Part shown: piece after piece, positions 7,646-16,002 of the stretch
Layout of the letters: each line of letters begins with the position of its first letter
Position numbering within the stretch: position 1 is the first letter of the stretch
Assembly (NCBI RefSeq): GCF_014204865.1
Contig: NZ_JACHMG010000001.1
Coordinates: forward strand, 1,984,001 to 2,048,000
Direction: 5' to 3'
Length of the DNA: 64,000 bases
DNA from: Amycolatopsis jiangsuensis
GTDB taxonomy: Bacteria; Actinomycetota; Actinomycetes; Mycobacteriales; Pseudonocardiaceae
Made by a program: the position numbers and the translations under genes
The notes under the pieces: generated by a model
Seen by the model: only the letters and a program-made list of their open reading frames with translations
What the model was told of the DNA's origin: nothing
Databases searched by the model: none

Positions 7646-8125
7646 ATGACTCTCGATCAGCAGCTGCGACCCGGCCCGGGGCCGAACGCCGGATCCGGTC
7701 CGAACGCCGGCGCCGAACCGGCCGCCGCCTACTACGGCGGGGTGTTCGGCTGGTCGATCCGCCGTCAGGAGTCGAGACTGTTCCTCGCCCTCGAAGGCGG
7801 GTTGTGCGCGGTCACCCTGCCGAAGCTGACCGCGAGCCCGGTGCTCGCCCACCTGTCTTCGCTGGGTTCCCAGGGCCCGTCCCTGGTCGTCCCGACGCCG
7901 CACGGCCCGCGCCTGGCCATCCTCGCCGAAGCCGACGGCCAGCTCCTTCTCCGCGGCTCCCTCCCCGACGACGTCGACGTCCTCGACTGCGGCGCGCTCC
8001 TCCCCCTGCCCGCCGGCCACCACACTCCCGGCGCGGGCCCGGAGTGGCTCACCGCACCGGATCCGCGGCACCGTTGGCTGCCCAGCCTGAGCGCAGTACT
8101 CGCCGGAGTCCGCCGCCGCCCCTGA
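7646..8125 (+). CDS. Conserved hypothetical protein, divergent from TetR
   Basis: This 159-residue protein starts MTLDQQLRPG and carries a short Gly/Pro/Asn-rich stretch. An apparently folded domain follows, with alternating hydrophobic strands (WSIRRQESRLFLALEGGLCA, TPHGPRLAILAEADGQLLLR) and a C-terminus LPSLSAVLAGVRRRP. There is no signal peptide or membrane segment. The pattern loosely recalls small actinobacterial proteins annotated as primase/polymerase N-terminal-like, but I cannot confirm that. It shares the operator-bearing region with the TetR gene and may be its target. The start is set by the ATG after GGAAGGCG. Confidence 0.7.
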   Translation: MTLDQQLRPGPGPNAGSGPNAGAEPAAAYYGGVFGWSIRRQESRLFLALEGGLCAVTLPKLTASPVLAHLSSLGSQGPSLVVPTPHGPRLAILAEADGQLLLRGSLPDDVDVLDCGALLPLPAGHHTPGAGPEWLTAPDPRHRWLPSLSAVLAGVRRRP

Positions 8126-8262
8126 CCCTGCCCGCTTCCCGCGATCGCACGCCCGGCGCGTCCGAGCTGACGCCGACCCGCCCACGGACGCGCCCCCGTC
8201 AGCTCGGACGCTCGCTCTTGCACGGGGAGCGCGCGAAGAGGCCATGAAGGGGCCTACAGAAA

Positions 8263-8293
8263 TCGAATCCCTGAAAGCACTTCACGGATTCGA
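8263..8293. repeat. 8-bp perfect inverted repeat TCGAATCC/GGATTCGA
   Basis: The arms 8263-8270 and 8286-8293 are separated by 15 bases, in the gap before the inverted 26-bp array. The arms resemble a tRNA T-arm sequence, but no tRNA fold can be built around them. They could be part of a terminator for the preceding gene. No function is assigned. Confidence 0.4.
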
Positions 8294-8308
8294 CGGGAAT
8301 CCCCATGC

Positions 8309-8900
8309 GCGAGCAGCGGCCACAGCTATCCGGGTGACAGGCGACCACGGGCGTTGTGGTGGCGGCCGACCATGGGGTTTGCAGTGGTAGGCGGCCACCA
8401 GCGCTCGGGGTAGCAGCTAGCCACGGACTCTTGTTGTGGTAGGCGATCAGGTGGGCTTGGGGCTCCCTAGCCTGCGCCGGTTTGAGCGGGCCAAAAGCCG
8501 GTTCCGGTCGGCCCGCCCCCGTGTTCATCTGTCGCCCGGAACCCTCCGCGATCACCTGCCACGACAAGCTTCCGTGATCACCGACGACCCCGAGGCGATT
8601 GTGGTCATCTGCCACCCAATCCACTGTGGCACCTGTGACCGAGACCCACCAGGGTCAGCCACCACCGCAAACGCCGGTGGTCAACTACCACCCCAAACTC
8701 CGGTGGTCAGCCATCTACAGCAAACTCTCGGCGGTCACGTGCCACTCCAGCGCCCGTGGTCGCCTGCCACCCCGGATCCAGCGCGATCACGCGCCAGCCA
8801 ACACTACTGCGGTCACCCGCCACCCCAGACCCACCGCAGTCACCCGCCACGCTCAAGCTCCGCGGCCACCCGCCGCCCGGACCGAGCTGGTGACCGCAGG
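8309..8900. repeat. Two-armed inverted array of about 26-bp interspersed repeats
   Basis: The right arm has about 14 units starting at 8521, 8548, 8574, 8601, 8626, 8651, 8677, 8703, 8731, 8756, 8783, 8809, 8836 and 8862. Each has a 15-17-base core near GTGGTCACCTGCCACCC followed by 9-11 variable bases. The left arm has six units in the opposite orientation, starting at 8309, 8334, 8359, 8384, 8410 and 8436, with core near GTGGTAGGCGACCAC. The 70-base centre contains a GCGGGCC...GGCCCGC hairpin (8486-8516). Each core is itself a weak inverted repeat (GTGG...CCAC). A 26-bp period excludes coding. The array fills the gap and ends at the stop of the next gene. Confidence 0.8.
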
Positions 8901-8905
8901 GCGCG

Positions 8906-9325
8906 TCAGCCGGGGACGCAGACCGGTTCCAGTACCGCTGCCGCCTCGGCGGACAAGGTGTCCACGTGGGTGAGCAGGGTGTCGATTTCCTGCCGGCGGC
9001 GTTCGTCGCGGGCTGGGGACGGGACGAGGGCCGTGCCGACCAGCAGGAACAGCGTGTCGATCTCGTAGGCCAGATCCGCAAGGCGCAGCAGGGGTTCGTG
9101 GTCCCCGGCGCCGCCGGCGGCTGCCTGGTGGCAGGTGGCGTGGCCCAGGGTGCGGCACAGGTCCCGCAGCCTCGACCGGACGGCGTCGGCGTACGGGTCG
9201 GCCCTGGGGCCGCCGGTGCGGATGTTCCATGCTACTGAGAGCAGGCAGCGGCCGGCGTCCTCCAAGGCGGTGTTCGTCACCGGGTGAGTGTGGGAGCATC
9301 CCGGCCGCGCCGGGGCGCCCGACAC
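8906..9325 (-). CDS. Hypothetical protein
   Basis: This 139-residue protein is mostly helical. It contains ALEDAGRCLLSVAWNIRTGG, a central LRDLCRTLGHATCHQ and a C-terminal helix pair (RRQEIDTLLTHVDTLSAEAA). There is no signal peptide, membrane segment or recognised motif. It starts 7 bases after the stop of the 314-residue protein gene upstream, so the two probably form an operon. Its stop codon abuts the end of the 26-bp repeat array. The function is unknown. Confidence 0.6.
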   Translation of the reverse strand: MSGAPARPGCSHTHPVTNTALEDAGRCLLSVAWNIRTGGPRADPYADAVRSRLRDLCRTLGHATCHQAAAGGAGDHEPLLRLADLAYEIDTLFLLVGTALVPSPARDERRRQEIDTLLTHVDTLSAEAAAVLEPVCVPG

Positions 9326-9332
9326 GCGGGGC

Positions 9333-10277
9333 TCACCGCATCGTGTGATCGCCGGCCGATTCCGGTCCGGTGAGCAGCAGCCGGACGGCCGCGTCCACGG
9401 GCAGCCGGTCGTCGGTCGCGCGGGCCAGCAGGTCGCGGATCTGCCGGGCCTGCGGGGTCAGCTCGCCGGCGTCGTCGGTGACCTCCGCGCTCGCCGCGGC
9501 CAGGCTGCCGAGGCCGGCGTGGTGGTGGGCGTCGCGGACGGCGTTGCGCAGCACGGCCTTCTCGGCCGGGGACGGGCCACGGTTCTCGGCCCGCAGCCGC
9601 TCCACGATCCGCTGGACGGCCGGGGACTGCGCGGCCACGGCCTGCCTTCCGGCGAACGACGCCACCATCCGCGGCGTCGCACGGGTTTCCGCGGGCGGCG
9701 GGACGACCGGCGCGGCACTTCCGGCCGGCCGCAGGCTTTCCAGCGCCGCCGAACGCCGGCGCTCGGCTTCGCGGACGCGGGCCACCGGGTCCGGACGCCG
9801 GGCCGCGGCAATCTCCCGCGCCTGCGCTCGCGCCTGCTCCCCCGCGCCGCCGAGCCTCGACGGACGCCGGTAGCCGCCCTCTTCACGAGCCTGCTTGCGC
9901 CGGTTGGCGAACCACGCCTCGAACGTCTGCCCCCGCCGCGGTGGCTCGTGCACCTGGCTCATCGCGGCGCCGGCGTCATCGTCGAACCAGCCGTTCAACC
10001 GCGACCGCAGGAAGTCTCCCGGCCGCTCGGCCGCCGTGCGCGGACGCTGGCGGTCGCCGCCCGGGAGCGCGCTCACCGCGATCAGCAGCGCGTCCGGGCA
10101 GTATCCGTTGCTGTACCAAAATTCGAGCTGCCGTTCGACGTCGTCGCGCTCGTCGCGGGTCAGCCGCTCGGTGACCCAGCCGAGGCGGCGGAACAGCACG
10201 CCGGTCGCCTGGGCCCGCTCGTGCTCGTCGCCGGGCACGACCGTCGCCGGCCATTCCCGGTCCGGGATCCGCGTCAC
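9333..10277 (-). CDS. Hypothetical protein, Arg-rich, possibly nucleic-acid associated
   Basis: This 314-residue protein is read from a GTG preceded by GAGGAGGTG. The N-terminal 75 residues look like a compact helical module (VLFRRLGWVTERLTRDERDD, then FWYSNGYCPDALLIAVSALP). The middle is Arg/Ala-rich and probably extended (FEAWFANRRKQAREEGG; ARRPDPVARVREAERRRSAA). The C-terminus is helical again (QRIVERLRAENRGPSPAEKA). The basic middle suggests DNA or RNA contact, but that is only inference. The downstream gene follows after 7 bases. Confidence 0.7.
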   Translation of the reverse strand: MTRIPDREWPATVVPGDEHERAQATGVLFRRLGWVTERLTRDERDDVERQLEFWYSNGYCPDALLIAVSALPGGDRQRPRTAAERPGDFLRSRLNGWFDDDAGAAMSQVHEPPRRGQTFEAWFANRRKQAREEGGYRRPSRLGGAGEQARAQAREIAAARRPDPVARVREAERRRSAALESLRPAGSAAPVVPPPAETRATPRMVASFAGRQAVAAQSPAVQRIVERLRAENRGPSPAEKAVLRNAVRDAHHHAGLGSLAAASAEVTDDAGELTPQARQIRDLLARATDDRLPVDAAVRLLLTGPESAGDHTMR

Positions 10278-10336
10278 GGCCGCACCTCCTCCGCCACCGG
10301 CCGCACCCGACGCTACGGCGCCCGCCGCGGCGCCGG

Positions 10337-11191
10337 TCAGCCGACACGCCGGAGCACGGCCACCGCGTTCGCGGCCACGATCACCCCGACCGCCACCCAG
10401 GCCACGGCGTCCAGCCGCTGGTCCAGCACGACCAGCCCGACCAGCGCGGCGAGCACCGGCTGCACACTCATGAACGCCCCGAACAACCGTGCCGGCACCC
10501 GCCGCAGTGCCAGCAGATCCACCAGGAACGGCACCGCCGACGACAGCACGCCTGCGGTCAGCGCCGCGACCAGCGCCCCGGCCGAAGGCGGGTGGTGCAG
10601 GAACGCGAACACGCCGACCGGCAGGTAGACGAGCCCGGACGCGCCGGCTGCCGCGGCCGAACCCTGCACTCCCGGCAGCCGACGGCCGACCGTGCGGTTG
10701 AGCAGGATGTAGCAGGCCCAGCACCCGGCGGCGAGCAACGCCATCGCGATGCCCGCGTAGTCCGTGCTCGGCTCCGGCCGGGTCAGCACCCCGACCGCAG
10801 CCGCCGCGGCCAGCGCGCACGCCAGGTCCACCCGCCGCCGCGAACCGGCGAGCGCGATGGCCAGCGGGCCCAGGAATTCGAGCGTCATGGCCAAGCCGAG
10901 GCCGATCCGGTCGATCGCGGCGTAGAGCGCGAGATTCATCGTCGCGAAGACCGCGGCGAGCCCGAGCACCGGACGCCACTGCGCCGCGGTGAACGTCCGC
11001 AGCCGTGGCCGTCCCGCCGCGAGCAGCACCGCGGCGGCCACCCACTGGCGCACCGCCACCACACCGGCCGGGCCGAGCACCGGGAACGCCAGCGCCGCCG
11101 TCGCCGCGCCGAGCTGGTTGGACAGTGCCCCGCCGAGCAGCATCGCCGCCCCGGACGCGCGGGCCCGCCCGGCCACTTCCGCAGTCACCAT
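10337..11191 (-). CDS. EamA family (DMT) transporter
   Basis: This 284-residue integral membrane protein has about ten hydrophobic helices in two EamA halves. The first begins near ASGAAMLLGGALSNQLGAAT and the second near AMALLAAGCWACYILLNRTV. The second half includes LSSAVPFLVDLLALRRVPA, typical of RhtA/YdcZ-like metabolite exporters. Amino-acid or small-metabolite export is the usual role. It is divergent from a LysR-type regulator at 11260, which probably controls it, as in many LysR-exporter pairs. Confidence 0.9.
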   Translation of the reverse strand: MVTAEVAGRARASGAAMLLGGALSNQLGAATAALAFPVLGPAGVVAVRQWVAAAVLLAAGRPRLRTFTAAQWRPVLGLAAVFATMNLALYAAIDRIGLGLAMTLEFLGPLAIALAGSRRRVDLACALAAAAAVGVLTRPEPSTDYAGIAMALLAAGCWACYILLNRTVGRRLPGVQGSAAAAGASGLVYLPVGVFAFLHHPPSAGALVAALTAGVLSSAVPFLVDLLALRRVPARLFGAFMSVQPVLAALVGLVVLDQRLDAVAWVAVGVIVAANAVAVLRRVG

Positions 11192-11259
11192 GCGCCGAGC
11201 GTGCCGCGCGGAAATCCATACGCAAAATGCATTGACCGAAGTATCGATACGCTGGCCGT
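11192..11259. promoter_or_regulatory. Divergent promoter of the EamA and LysR genes
   Basis: This 68-base region is AT-rich relative to its neighbours. It contains ATGCAT and a TATCGATA palindrome at about 11242-11249, just upstream of the LysR start. A T-N11-A LysR box is plausible here, but several registers fit. Confidence 0.45.
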
Positions 11260-12153
11260 ATGGATCTGGAACTCCGTCAGCTGCGCTGCCTCGTCGCGAT
11301 CGTGGACGCCGGCACGTTCACCGACGCCGCGCTCGAACTCGGGGTCTCCCAGGCCGCGGTGTCGCGCACGCTGGCTTCGCTGGAACAGGTCCTCGGCGTG
11401 CGCCTGCTGCACCGCACGAGCCGCAGCCTCACCCCGACCACCGCCGGCGTCCAGGTGCTCGCGCGGGCCCGGCATCTGCTCGCCGAGGCCGACAACCTGG
11501 TGCGCGAGGCCACCACCGGGCACACCCGGCTGCGCATCGGCCACCCGTGGTCGGCGATGGGCCGCCACACCGGTGAATTCCAGCGGCGCTGGGCGGGCCG
11601 CCATCCGGAGGTCGAACTCCTGCTCGTCCGCACGAACAGCGCGACCGGCGGGCTCGCCGAGGGACTGTGCGATCTGGCTGTGCTCCGTACGCCGGTGCCT
11701 GCGGGGCGGTTCGCCGATGCCACGGTCGGGCACGAGGACCGCTACTGCGCGATGGCCGCGGACGACCCGTGGGCGAGCCGGCGCAGCGTGACCCTGGCCG
11801 AAGTCGGCACCCGGGTGCTCGTGATCGACACCCGCACCGGCACCACGACCACTGATCTGTGGCCCACCGACGCCCGCCCGCGGGTCGAACGGATCCACGA
11901 CATCGACGACTGGCTGGCTGCCATCGCCACCGGACGGTCCGTGGGCGTCACTCCGCACGGCACAGTGCCCCAGTACCGCCGGGACGGGATCGTCTACCGC
12001 AGGGTGCGTGACGCGCCGCGGGTCCCGGTACGGCTGGTCTGGCGCCGCGACGACCCGCATCCGGCCACGCACGCCGCGGTGGCGCTGCTCGGGAAGCTCT
12101 ACCGCGGCGCCGACCGTCCACATGCGACTCACCGGACCCGCGTACAGCGCTAG
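11260..12153 (+). CDS. LysR family transcriptional regulator
   Basis: This 297-residue protein has the N-terminal LysR helix-turn-helix MDLELRQLRCLVAIVDAGTF, with SQAAVSRTLASLEQVLGVRL, at residues 1-60. A periplasmic-binding-like effector domain follows. It is divergent from the EamA exporter. The C-terminus ends close to the start of the PucR-like gene (9 bases), so read-through is likely. The inducer is unknown. Confidence 0.93.
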   Translation: MDLELRQLRCLVAIVDAGTFTDAALELGVSQAAVSRTLASLEQVLGVRLLHRTSRSLTPTTAGVQVLARARHLLAEADNLVREATTGHTRLRIGHPWSAMGRHTGEFQRRWAGRHPEVELLLVRTNSATGGLAEGLCDLAVLRTPVPAGRFADATVGHEDRYCAMAADDPWASRRSVTLAEVGTRVLVIDTRTGTTTTDLWPTDARPRVERIHDIDDWLAAIATGRSVGVTPHGTVPQYRRDGIVYRRVRDAPRVPVRLVWRRDDPHPATHAAVALLGKLYRGADRPHATHRTRVQR

Positions 12154-12162
12154 GCTGGCGCC

Positions 12163-13281
12163 ATGAAGGGGTTGCTGTTGCGGCTGTCCGCGGTCGACTC
12201 CAGTGCGGAGGCCGCGGTACGCGTGATCGCGTACTTCGACGAGCTGGTCGCCCACCGTGCGACGCTGCCGGATCTCGTGCGCGCCGCGGCTTCACTCGCC
12301 GAATGCGGGGCCGGGCTGCGCTACGGGGACCGGCCGCCGCTGCGGTACGGCCCGCGCGGGACGCCCGCCGGGGACACCGCGGAGGTACCCGCCGGTGCGG
12401 TCTCCGCGGAGCTCGGCGGGGAGGTCGCCGGGAAGGTGTGGCTGGAACGCGCCGACGGTGCCGGGCCGCTCGACGACCTCGTGCTGGAGCGGTTCGCGAT
12501 CGCCGCCCGGCTGCTCGGTCCCGCGGAACCCCGCCCGGCCACGCCGCACCTCGCCGACCCCGCGTTGGTCGAGCTGGTCCTCGGTGAGCAGGCGGCCGAC
12601 GAGGATCGCGCGCGGGCCCTCGTGCTCCTCGGCCTCGACAGCACGCGGCCGATCCGGGTGGTGGCGGTCGGGGCCGGCGACGGCCGCGACCCGGGCGCCC
12701 CCGCGGTCGCGCTGGTGGCGCGTGGCGGTAGTCCGAGCAGCGCGCGCGTCGCGGTGGTCGGCGGGGTCGCGGCCGTACTGCTGCAGCCGAGGGAAGGTCC
12801 GGACTCCGTGGTCACCGCCCTTCGCGCGGCACTGGCTTCCCGGGCACGGGAGCACGCCCTTCCCGGCACCGTCCGGATCGGCGTGGGCGACGCGGCCGAC
12901 GGGCTCGATGCCCGGAGTTCGTGGCTGCAGGCGCGGCTCGCCGAACGGTTCGCCGTCCCCGAGGCCGAACCGCTGGTGGTGCACCGCGATCTCGGCGCAC
13001 TCACCCTGCTCGCGGACATCCCGGCCGAACGGCTGCGGACCCAGCCGGACGTGCGGGCGCTCGACGCGCTGCCCGGTGCCGGCGACCTGGAAACGCTGGA
13101 AGCCTTCTGCCGCACGGGTTCCCTGCGGCAAGCCGCGGTCACCCTGCACCGCCACCACAGTTCGGTGGCCACCCGGCTCGCGCACGTCGAGGACGTGCTC
13201 GGCTGGTCACTCGACGATCCGGCGGGCCGCTTCCGCGCGCGCTTCGCGCTACTGGCCAGGCGGCTGGCCGAGACCGCCTGA
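12163..13281 (+). CDS. PucR C-terminal helix-turn-helix regulator
   Basis: This 372-residue cytosolic protein ends in a PucR-type helix-turn-helix (LETLEAFCRTGSLRQAAVTL, then HRHHSSVATRLAHVEDVLGW). The middle has an alpha/beta segment (RPIRVVAVGAGDGRDPG) typical of the GGDEF-like region in CdaR/PucR proteins. The N-terminal part is a poorly conserved sensory region. It follows the LysR gene by 9 bases. The regulated genes are unknown; the esterase downstream is convergent. Confidence 0.85.
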   Translation: MKGLLLRLSAVDSSAEAAVRVIAYFDELVAHRATLPDLVRAAASLAECGAGLRYGDRPPLRYGPRGTPAGDTAEVPAGAVSAELGGEVAGKVWLERADGAGPLDDLVLERFAIAARLLGPAEPRPATPHLADPALVELVLGEQAADEDRARALVLLGLDSTRPIRVVAVGAGDGRDPGAPAVALVARGGSPSSARVAVVGGVAAVLLQPREGPDSVVTALRAALASRAREHALPGTVRIGVGDAADGLDARSSWLQARLAERFAVPEAEPLVVHRDLGALTLLADIPAERLRTQPDVRALDALPGAGDLETLEAFCRTGSLRQAAVTLHRHHSSVATRLAHVEDVLGWSLDDPAGRFRARFALLARRLAETA

Positions 13282-13292
13282 CCAGTCGCGCG

Positions 13293-14249
13293 TCAGCTGC
13301 CCGGCTGCTCCACACCCAACGCCCTGGCCAGCACCGCGCGAACCTCGGCCGCTTCGCGCCGGCTCACCGTGGCGTGCTCGATCAGGGACGAGCCGTGGAA
13401 GGTGCCCGGGAACAGGTGCAGTTCGGTCGGGACCTCCGCGGCCAGCAGCTGCTGGGCGTACGCGATTCCCTCGTCGCGCAACGGGTCGAACTCCATCACC
13501 GAGACGTACGCGGGCGGCAGACCGGACAGGTCGGTCGCGCGGGCGGGCGCGGCGTACACCGGAACGTCGCCAGTGCCGCGCACGCCGGGGCCGAGGTAGG
13601 AGTCCCAGCTGATCTCCGCGTTCGGGCGGTTCCACAGTGGAGTGTCGGTGAACCGCCGCATGCTCGCGGTTTCCAGCCGGTCGTCCACCTCCGGCACGCC
13701 CAGGTACTGGAACGCGATCGCCGGCCCGCCGCGGTCGCGGGCGAGCAACGCGAGCGCGGCGCACAGCCCGCCGCCGGCACTGACCCCGTGGATCACCACC
13801 CGCTGCGGGTCGACGCCGAGCTCGTCGGCGTGCTCGGCCGCCCAGACCAGCGCGGCGTAGCAGTCCTCCAGCCCGCCCGGGTACGGCGTTTCCGGCGCCA
13901 GCCGGTAGTCCACCGAGACCACCACGACGCCGAGGTCACGGGAGAGCTCCACGAAACCCTCGTGCCCGGCCTCCGGCGAGCCGAGGACGAATCCGCCACC
14001 GTGCACGTCGAACAGCAGCGCGGACGTCGCGCGCCGCTGCGGGGTGTACACGCGCACGCGGACCTCGGGCGCTCCTTCGGGGCCGGGCACGTATTCGTCA
14101 CGCACCTCCACGCCGGTTTCGTCCACTTCGGCGAGCCGCTCTTCCAGCAGCTGCGCCATCCGCTCGCGCGCGGCAGGCAGATCGGACACGTCGACGTCCG
14201 GAAGCATTGAGATCGCGGCGGCGATTTCGGGATCGAAGCGGTAGCTCAT
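13293..14249 (-). CDS. Alpha/beta hydrolase fold esterase (HSL/GDXG family)
   Basis: This 318-residue protein has the oxyanion HGGG in FDVHGGGFVLGS and the nucleophile elbow in IHGVSAGGG. The acid appears in MEFDPLRDEG and the histidine in PGTFHGSSL. The N-terminal cap DPEIAAAISMLPDVDVSDLP is usual in acetyl-hydrolases of this group. I chose the ATG at 14249 because GGAGGAGAGCC precedes it. The likely substrates are short-chain esters. The gene is followed, in convergent orientation, by the PucR-like gene. Confidence 0.92.
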   Translation of the reverse strand: MSYRFDPEIAAAISMLPDVDVSDLPAARERMAQLLEERLAEVDETGVEVRDEYVPGPEGAPEVRVRVYTPQRRATSALLFDVHGGGFVLGSPEAGHEGFVELSRDLGVVVVSVDYRLAPETPYPGGLEDCYAALVWAAEHADELGVDPQRVVIHGVSAGGGLCAALALLARDRGGPAIAFQYLGVPEVDDRLETASMRRFTDTPLWNRPNAEISWDSYLGPGVRGTGDVPVYAAPARATDLSGLPPAYVSVMEFDPLRDEGIAYAQQLLAAEVPTELHLFPGTFHGSSLIEHATVSRREAAEVRAVLARALGVEQPGS

Positions 14250-14417
14250 CGGCTCTCCTCCGGCAGTTCGGCCTCGTCCCGCCATCCTCCAGGGACGCGG
14301 GTGCTCCCGGCACCCGCCACCCGTCGCGCTCCGCACGGGACCGGCCCGCCGGACGTCGCCCCGCCGTCCACCGGCCCCGGCCGGAACCACGGAAGCTGCA
14401 CCGCGGGACAGGCTGTC

Positions 14418-14555
14418 TCAGCGACCCACCTTCTTCCAGATCAGCACCACCCCCAGCACCAGCACGACCACTGCGGCGACCACGATCAGCCCCTTGATCA
14501 GCAGATCCGCCAGCAGGTGGTGCAGGATCTCCTCCCCCTCGGCGAGCCGGGTCAC
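14418..14555 (-). CDS. Small single-pass membrane protein (45 aa)
   Basis: This GTG-started 45-residue protein has an acidic/helical start (VTRLAEGEEILHHLLADLL) and one strongly hydrophobic helix of about 20 residues (residues 22-40), closed by WKKVGR. Its start overlaps the stop of the preceding small gene as GTGA, which supports translational coupling. No family is recognised. It is probably expressed with its partner from the promoter region that carries two TetR-type palindromes. Confidence 0.6.
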   Translation of the reverse strand: MTRLAEGEEILHHLLADLLIKGLIVVAAVVVLVLGVVLIWKKVGR

Positions 14556-14815
14556 CGCGCGTCCCGCCGCCGGTCGTCCTCCAGCCACCGCACCGCTTTC
14601 CGGGCGGCTCGCCCGCCGGCCCGGCCGCGGCCGCCGCGCTGGTCCATCGCCCGCCCGGCACACCGGGCCACCGCTGCCGCCCCGGCCCGCACCCGGTCCC
14701 CCTGACCGCGCCGCCGCAGCGCGACGACCACGGCGAACACCGCGAGGCCGAGGACCACGACCACACCGGCGATGATCCCGAACCGGATCAGCAGCACGTT
14801 CAGCACCGTCTCCAC
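14552..14815 (-). CDS. Small membrane protein with basic cytoplasmic tail (87 aa)
   Basis: This protein is read from a GTG behind AGAAAGGG. It has one N-terminal hydrophobic helix (LLIRFGIIAGVVVVLGLAVF), then RRRGQGDR and an Arg/Gly-rich tail (GGRGRAGGRAARKAVRWLED). The tail would face the cytoplasm by the positive-inside rule. A longer version starting at 14851 would run into the operator, so I prefer 14815. The gene is divergent from the TetR gene at 14882. Confidence 0.6.
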   Translation of the reverse strand: METVLNVLLIRFGIIAGVVVVLGLAVFAVVVALRRRGQGDRVRAGAAAVARCAGRAMDQRGGRGRAGGRAARKAVRWLEDDRRRDAR

Positions 14816-14829
14816 CGCACAACCCTTTC

Positions 14830-14871
14830 TGTCACACCTGTGATACAACACTTGGTATCACAGGTGTGATA
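14830..14871. promoter_or_regulatory. Tandem TetR-type operators, TATCACAGGTGTGATA and variant
   Basis: Two copies of the same near-palindrome occur at 14831-14846 (GTCACACCTGTGATAC) and 14856-14871 (TATCACAGGTGTGATA), 25 bases apart centre to centre. They fill the 66-base region between the small membrane-protein operon and the TetR gene. This placement would occlude both promoters. Confidence 0.7.
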
Positions 14872-14881
14872 GAACAGTCCA

Positions 14882-15502
14882 GTGCCGAGAGTGGTGGACG
14901 GAGAACAGCGGCGGGCGCACATCGCGGATGCGGTGCTGCGCCTCGCCGCACGGGACGGGCTGCACGCGGTGTCCCTGCGCACCGTGGCCGCCGAAGCACA
15001 GCTGAACATCGGCTCGGTCCGGCATTACTTCGAGAGCCAGCACGACCTGATGCGGTTCGCGATGCGGGCCACGATCGACCGCGCGAGTGCCCGGCTGCTC
15101 CGGCACCGGGAGGAGATCGCACCGCTGGCCGACTGCCCACGCGACGAGGTGGCCGGCCGGCTCACCGAACTCTTCGCCGAACTACTCCCGCTCGACGAGC
15201 TGCGCCGTACCGAAATGACCGTGCTGGTCGAGTTCTTGATGGCCGCGCGAGCCGTTCCGGGACTGTCCGATCTGGCCGCCGAAGTGAGCCGTGGCACGGT
15301 GACCCTGTCCCGGCGCATCCTCGAAGCGCTGGCCGGCACCGGCGCGTTCGTGGCACGCGATCCGGACGTCGAGGCGCCGCGGCTGGCCGCACTGCTCGAC
15401 GGGCTCGCCTTCCGCGCGGTGCTCCAGCCGGAGATCACCACCGGCGAGGAATGCCTCGCGGTACTGCGCGCACACCTGGCCGAGCTGACCCGGCCGGCTT
15501 GA
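14882..15502 (+). CDS. TetR family transcriptional regulator
   Basis: This 206-residue regulator starts at a GTG 11 bases beyond the second operator. No Shine-Dalgarno is seen, so the message may be near-leaderless. The helix-turn-helix is RRAHIADAVLRLAARDGLHA with LRTVAAEAQLNIGSVRHYF, and a BetI/RutR-like C-terminal domain follows. It probably represses itself and the divergent pair of small membrane proteins through the two palindromes at 14831-14871. Confidence 0.92.
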   Translation: MPRVVDGEQRRAHIADAVLRLAARDGLHAVSLRTVAAEAQLNIGSVRHYFESQHDLMRFAMRATIDRASARLLRHREEIAPLADCPRDEVAGRLTELFAELLPLDELRRTEMTVLVEFLMAARAVPGLSDLAAEVSRGTVTLSRRILEALAGTGAFVARDPDVEAPRLAALLDGLAFRAVLQPEITTGEECLAVLRAHLAELTRPA

Positions 15503-15517
15503 GGCCGGTGCGCGGTC

Positions 15518-15904
15518 TCAGCCGGGCAGCCGCAGCTCCACCCAGGTCGTCGCCAGTGCCCCGTCGGTGTCCGAGGACCAGTCCGAGGCCAGGTCCTCCA
15601 GCAGCAGCCGGCCCCACCCGCGTTCGGGCGAGGATGGGCCGGTGACCGGACGAGCCGGTTCGGTGCGGGTGACTTCGATGCGCAGGCGCGCGGGCCCGGC
15701 CAGCACACCCAGGCGGAGGTCGCGGCAGACCGCGCCGTCCCGGGAGGCGTCGGTGAGCAGCTCGTCGAGCAGGAGCGTCGCATCGGCCACGAAGGGACCG
15801 GCGACCTGGGCGAGCATCGCCTGCAGCGTGGTGCGGGCAGCGGGTGCGGTGTCCGCACCGGCGAAGACCGCCGTCGCGGCGGCGGGCGGGGACTGGTCGG
15901 CCAT
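15518..15904 (-). CDS. RsbW-like ATP-binding protein (HATPase_c_2)
   Basis: This 128-residue protein resembles stand-alone anti-sigma/regulatory histidine-kinase-like ATPases of actinomycetes. LLLDELLTDASRDGA corresponds to the N-box, LRIEVTR precedes the G1 region, and ERGWGRLLLEDLASDWS is the G2/lid. Such proteins usually bind anti-sigma antagonists. No partner is adjacent. The N-box Asn seen in active members appears replaced (LTDAS), so ATP binding is uncertain. Confidence 0.8.
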   Translation of the reverse strand: MADQSPPAAATAVFAGADTAPAARTTLQAMLAQVAGPFVADATLLLDELLTDASRDGAVCRDLRLGVLAGPARLRIEVTRTEPARPVTGPSSPERGWGRLLLEDLASDWSSDTDGALATTWVELRLPG

Positions 15905-16002
15905 CGCCGATCCTCCTGGAGTAGGGGGCGACCCCTGAACTACCCACGAGGCTCCCCGGTGAACCGCGGGCGCCCTTATCCTGGCCGGGAGGGAGGTGCG
16001 CC

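Noticed and set aside
8240..8300. Possible tRNA because of TCGAATCC and GGATTCGA
   Set aside because: The two arms are separated by 15 bases and no acceptor, D or anticodon stem can be formed around them.
8309..8900. CRISPR array
   Set aside because: Cores are degenerate, spacers are only 9-11 bases, orientation reverses in the middle and there are no cas genes. It is a different kind of array.
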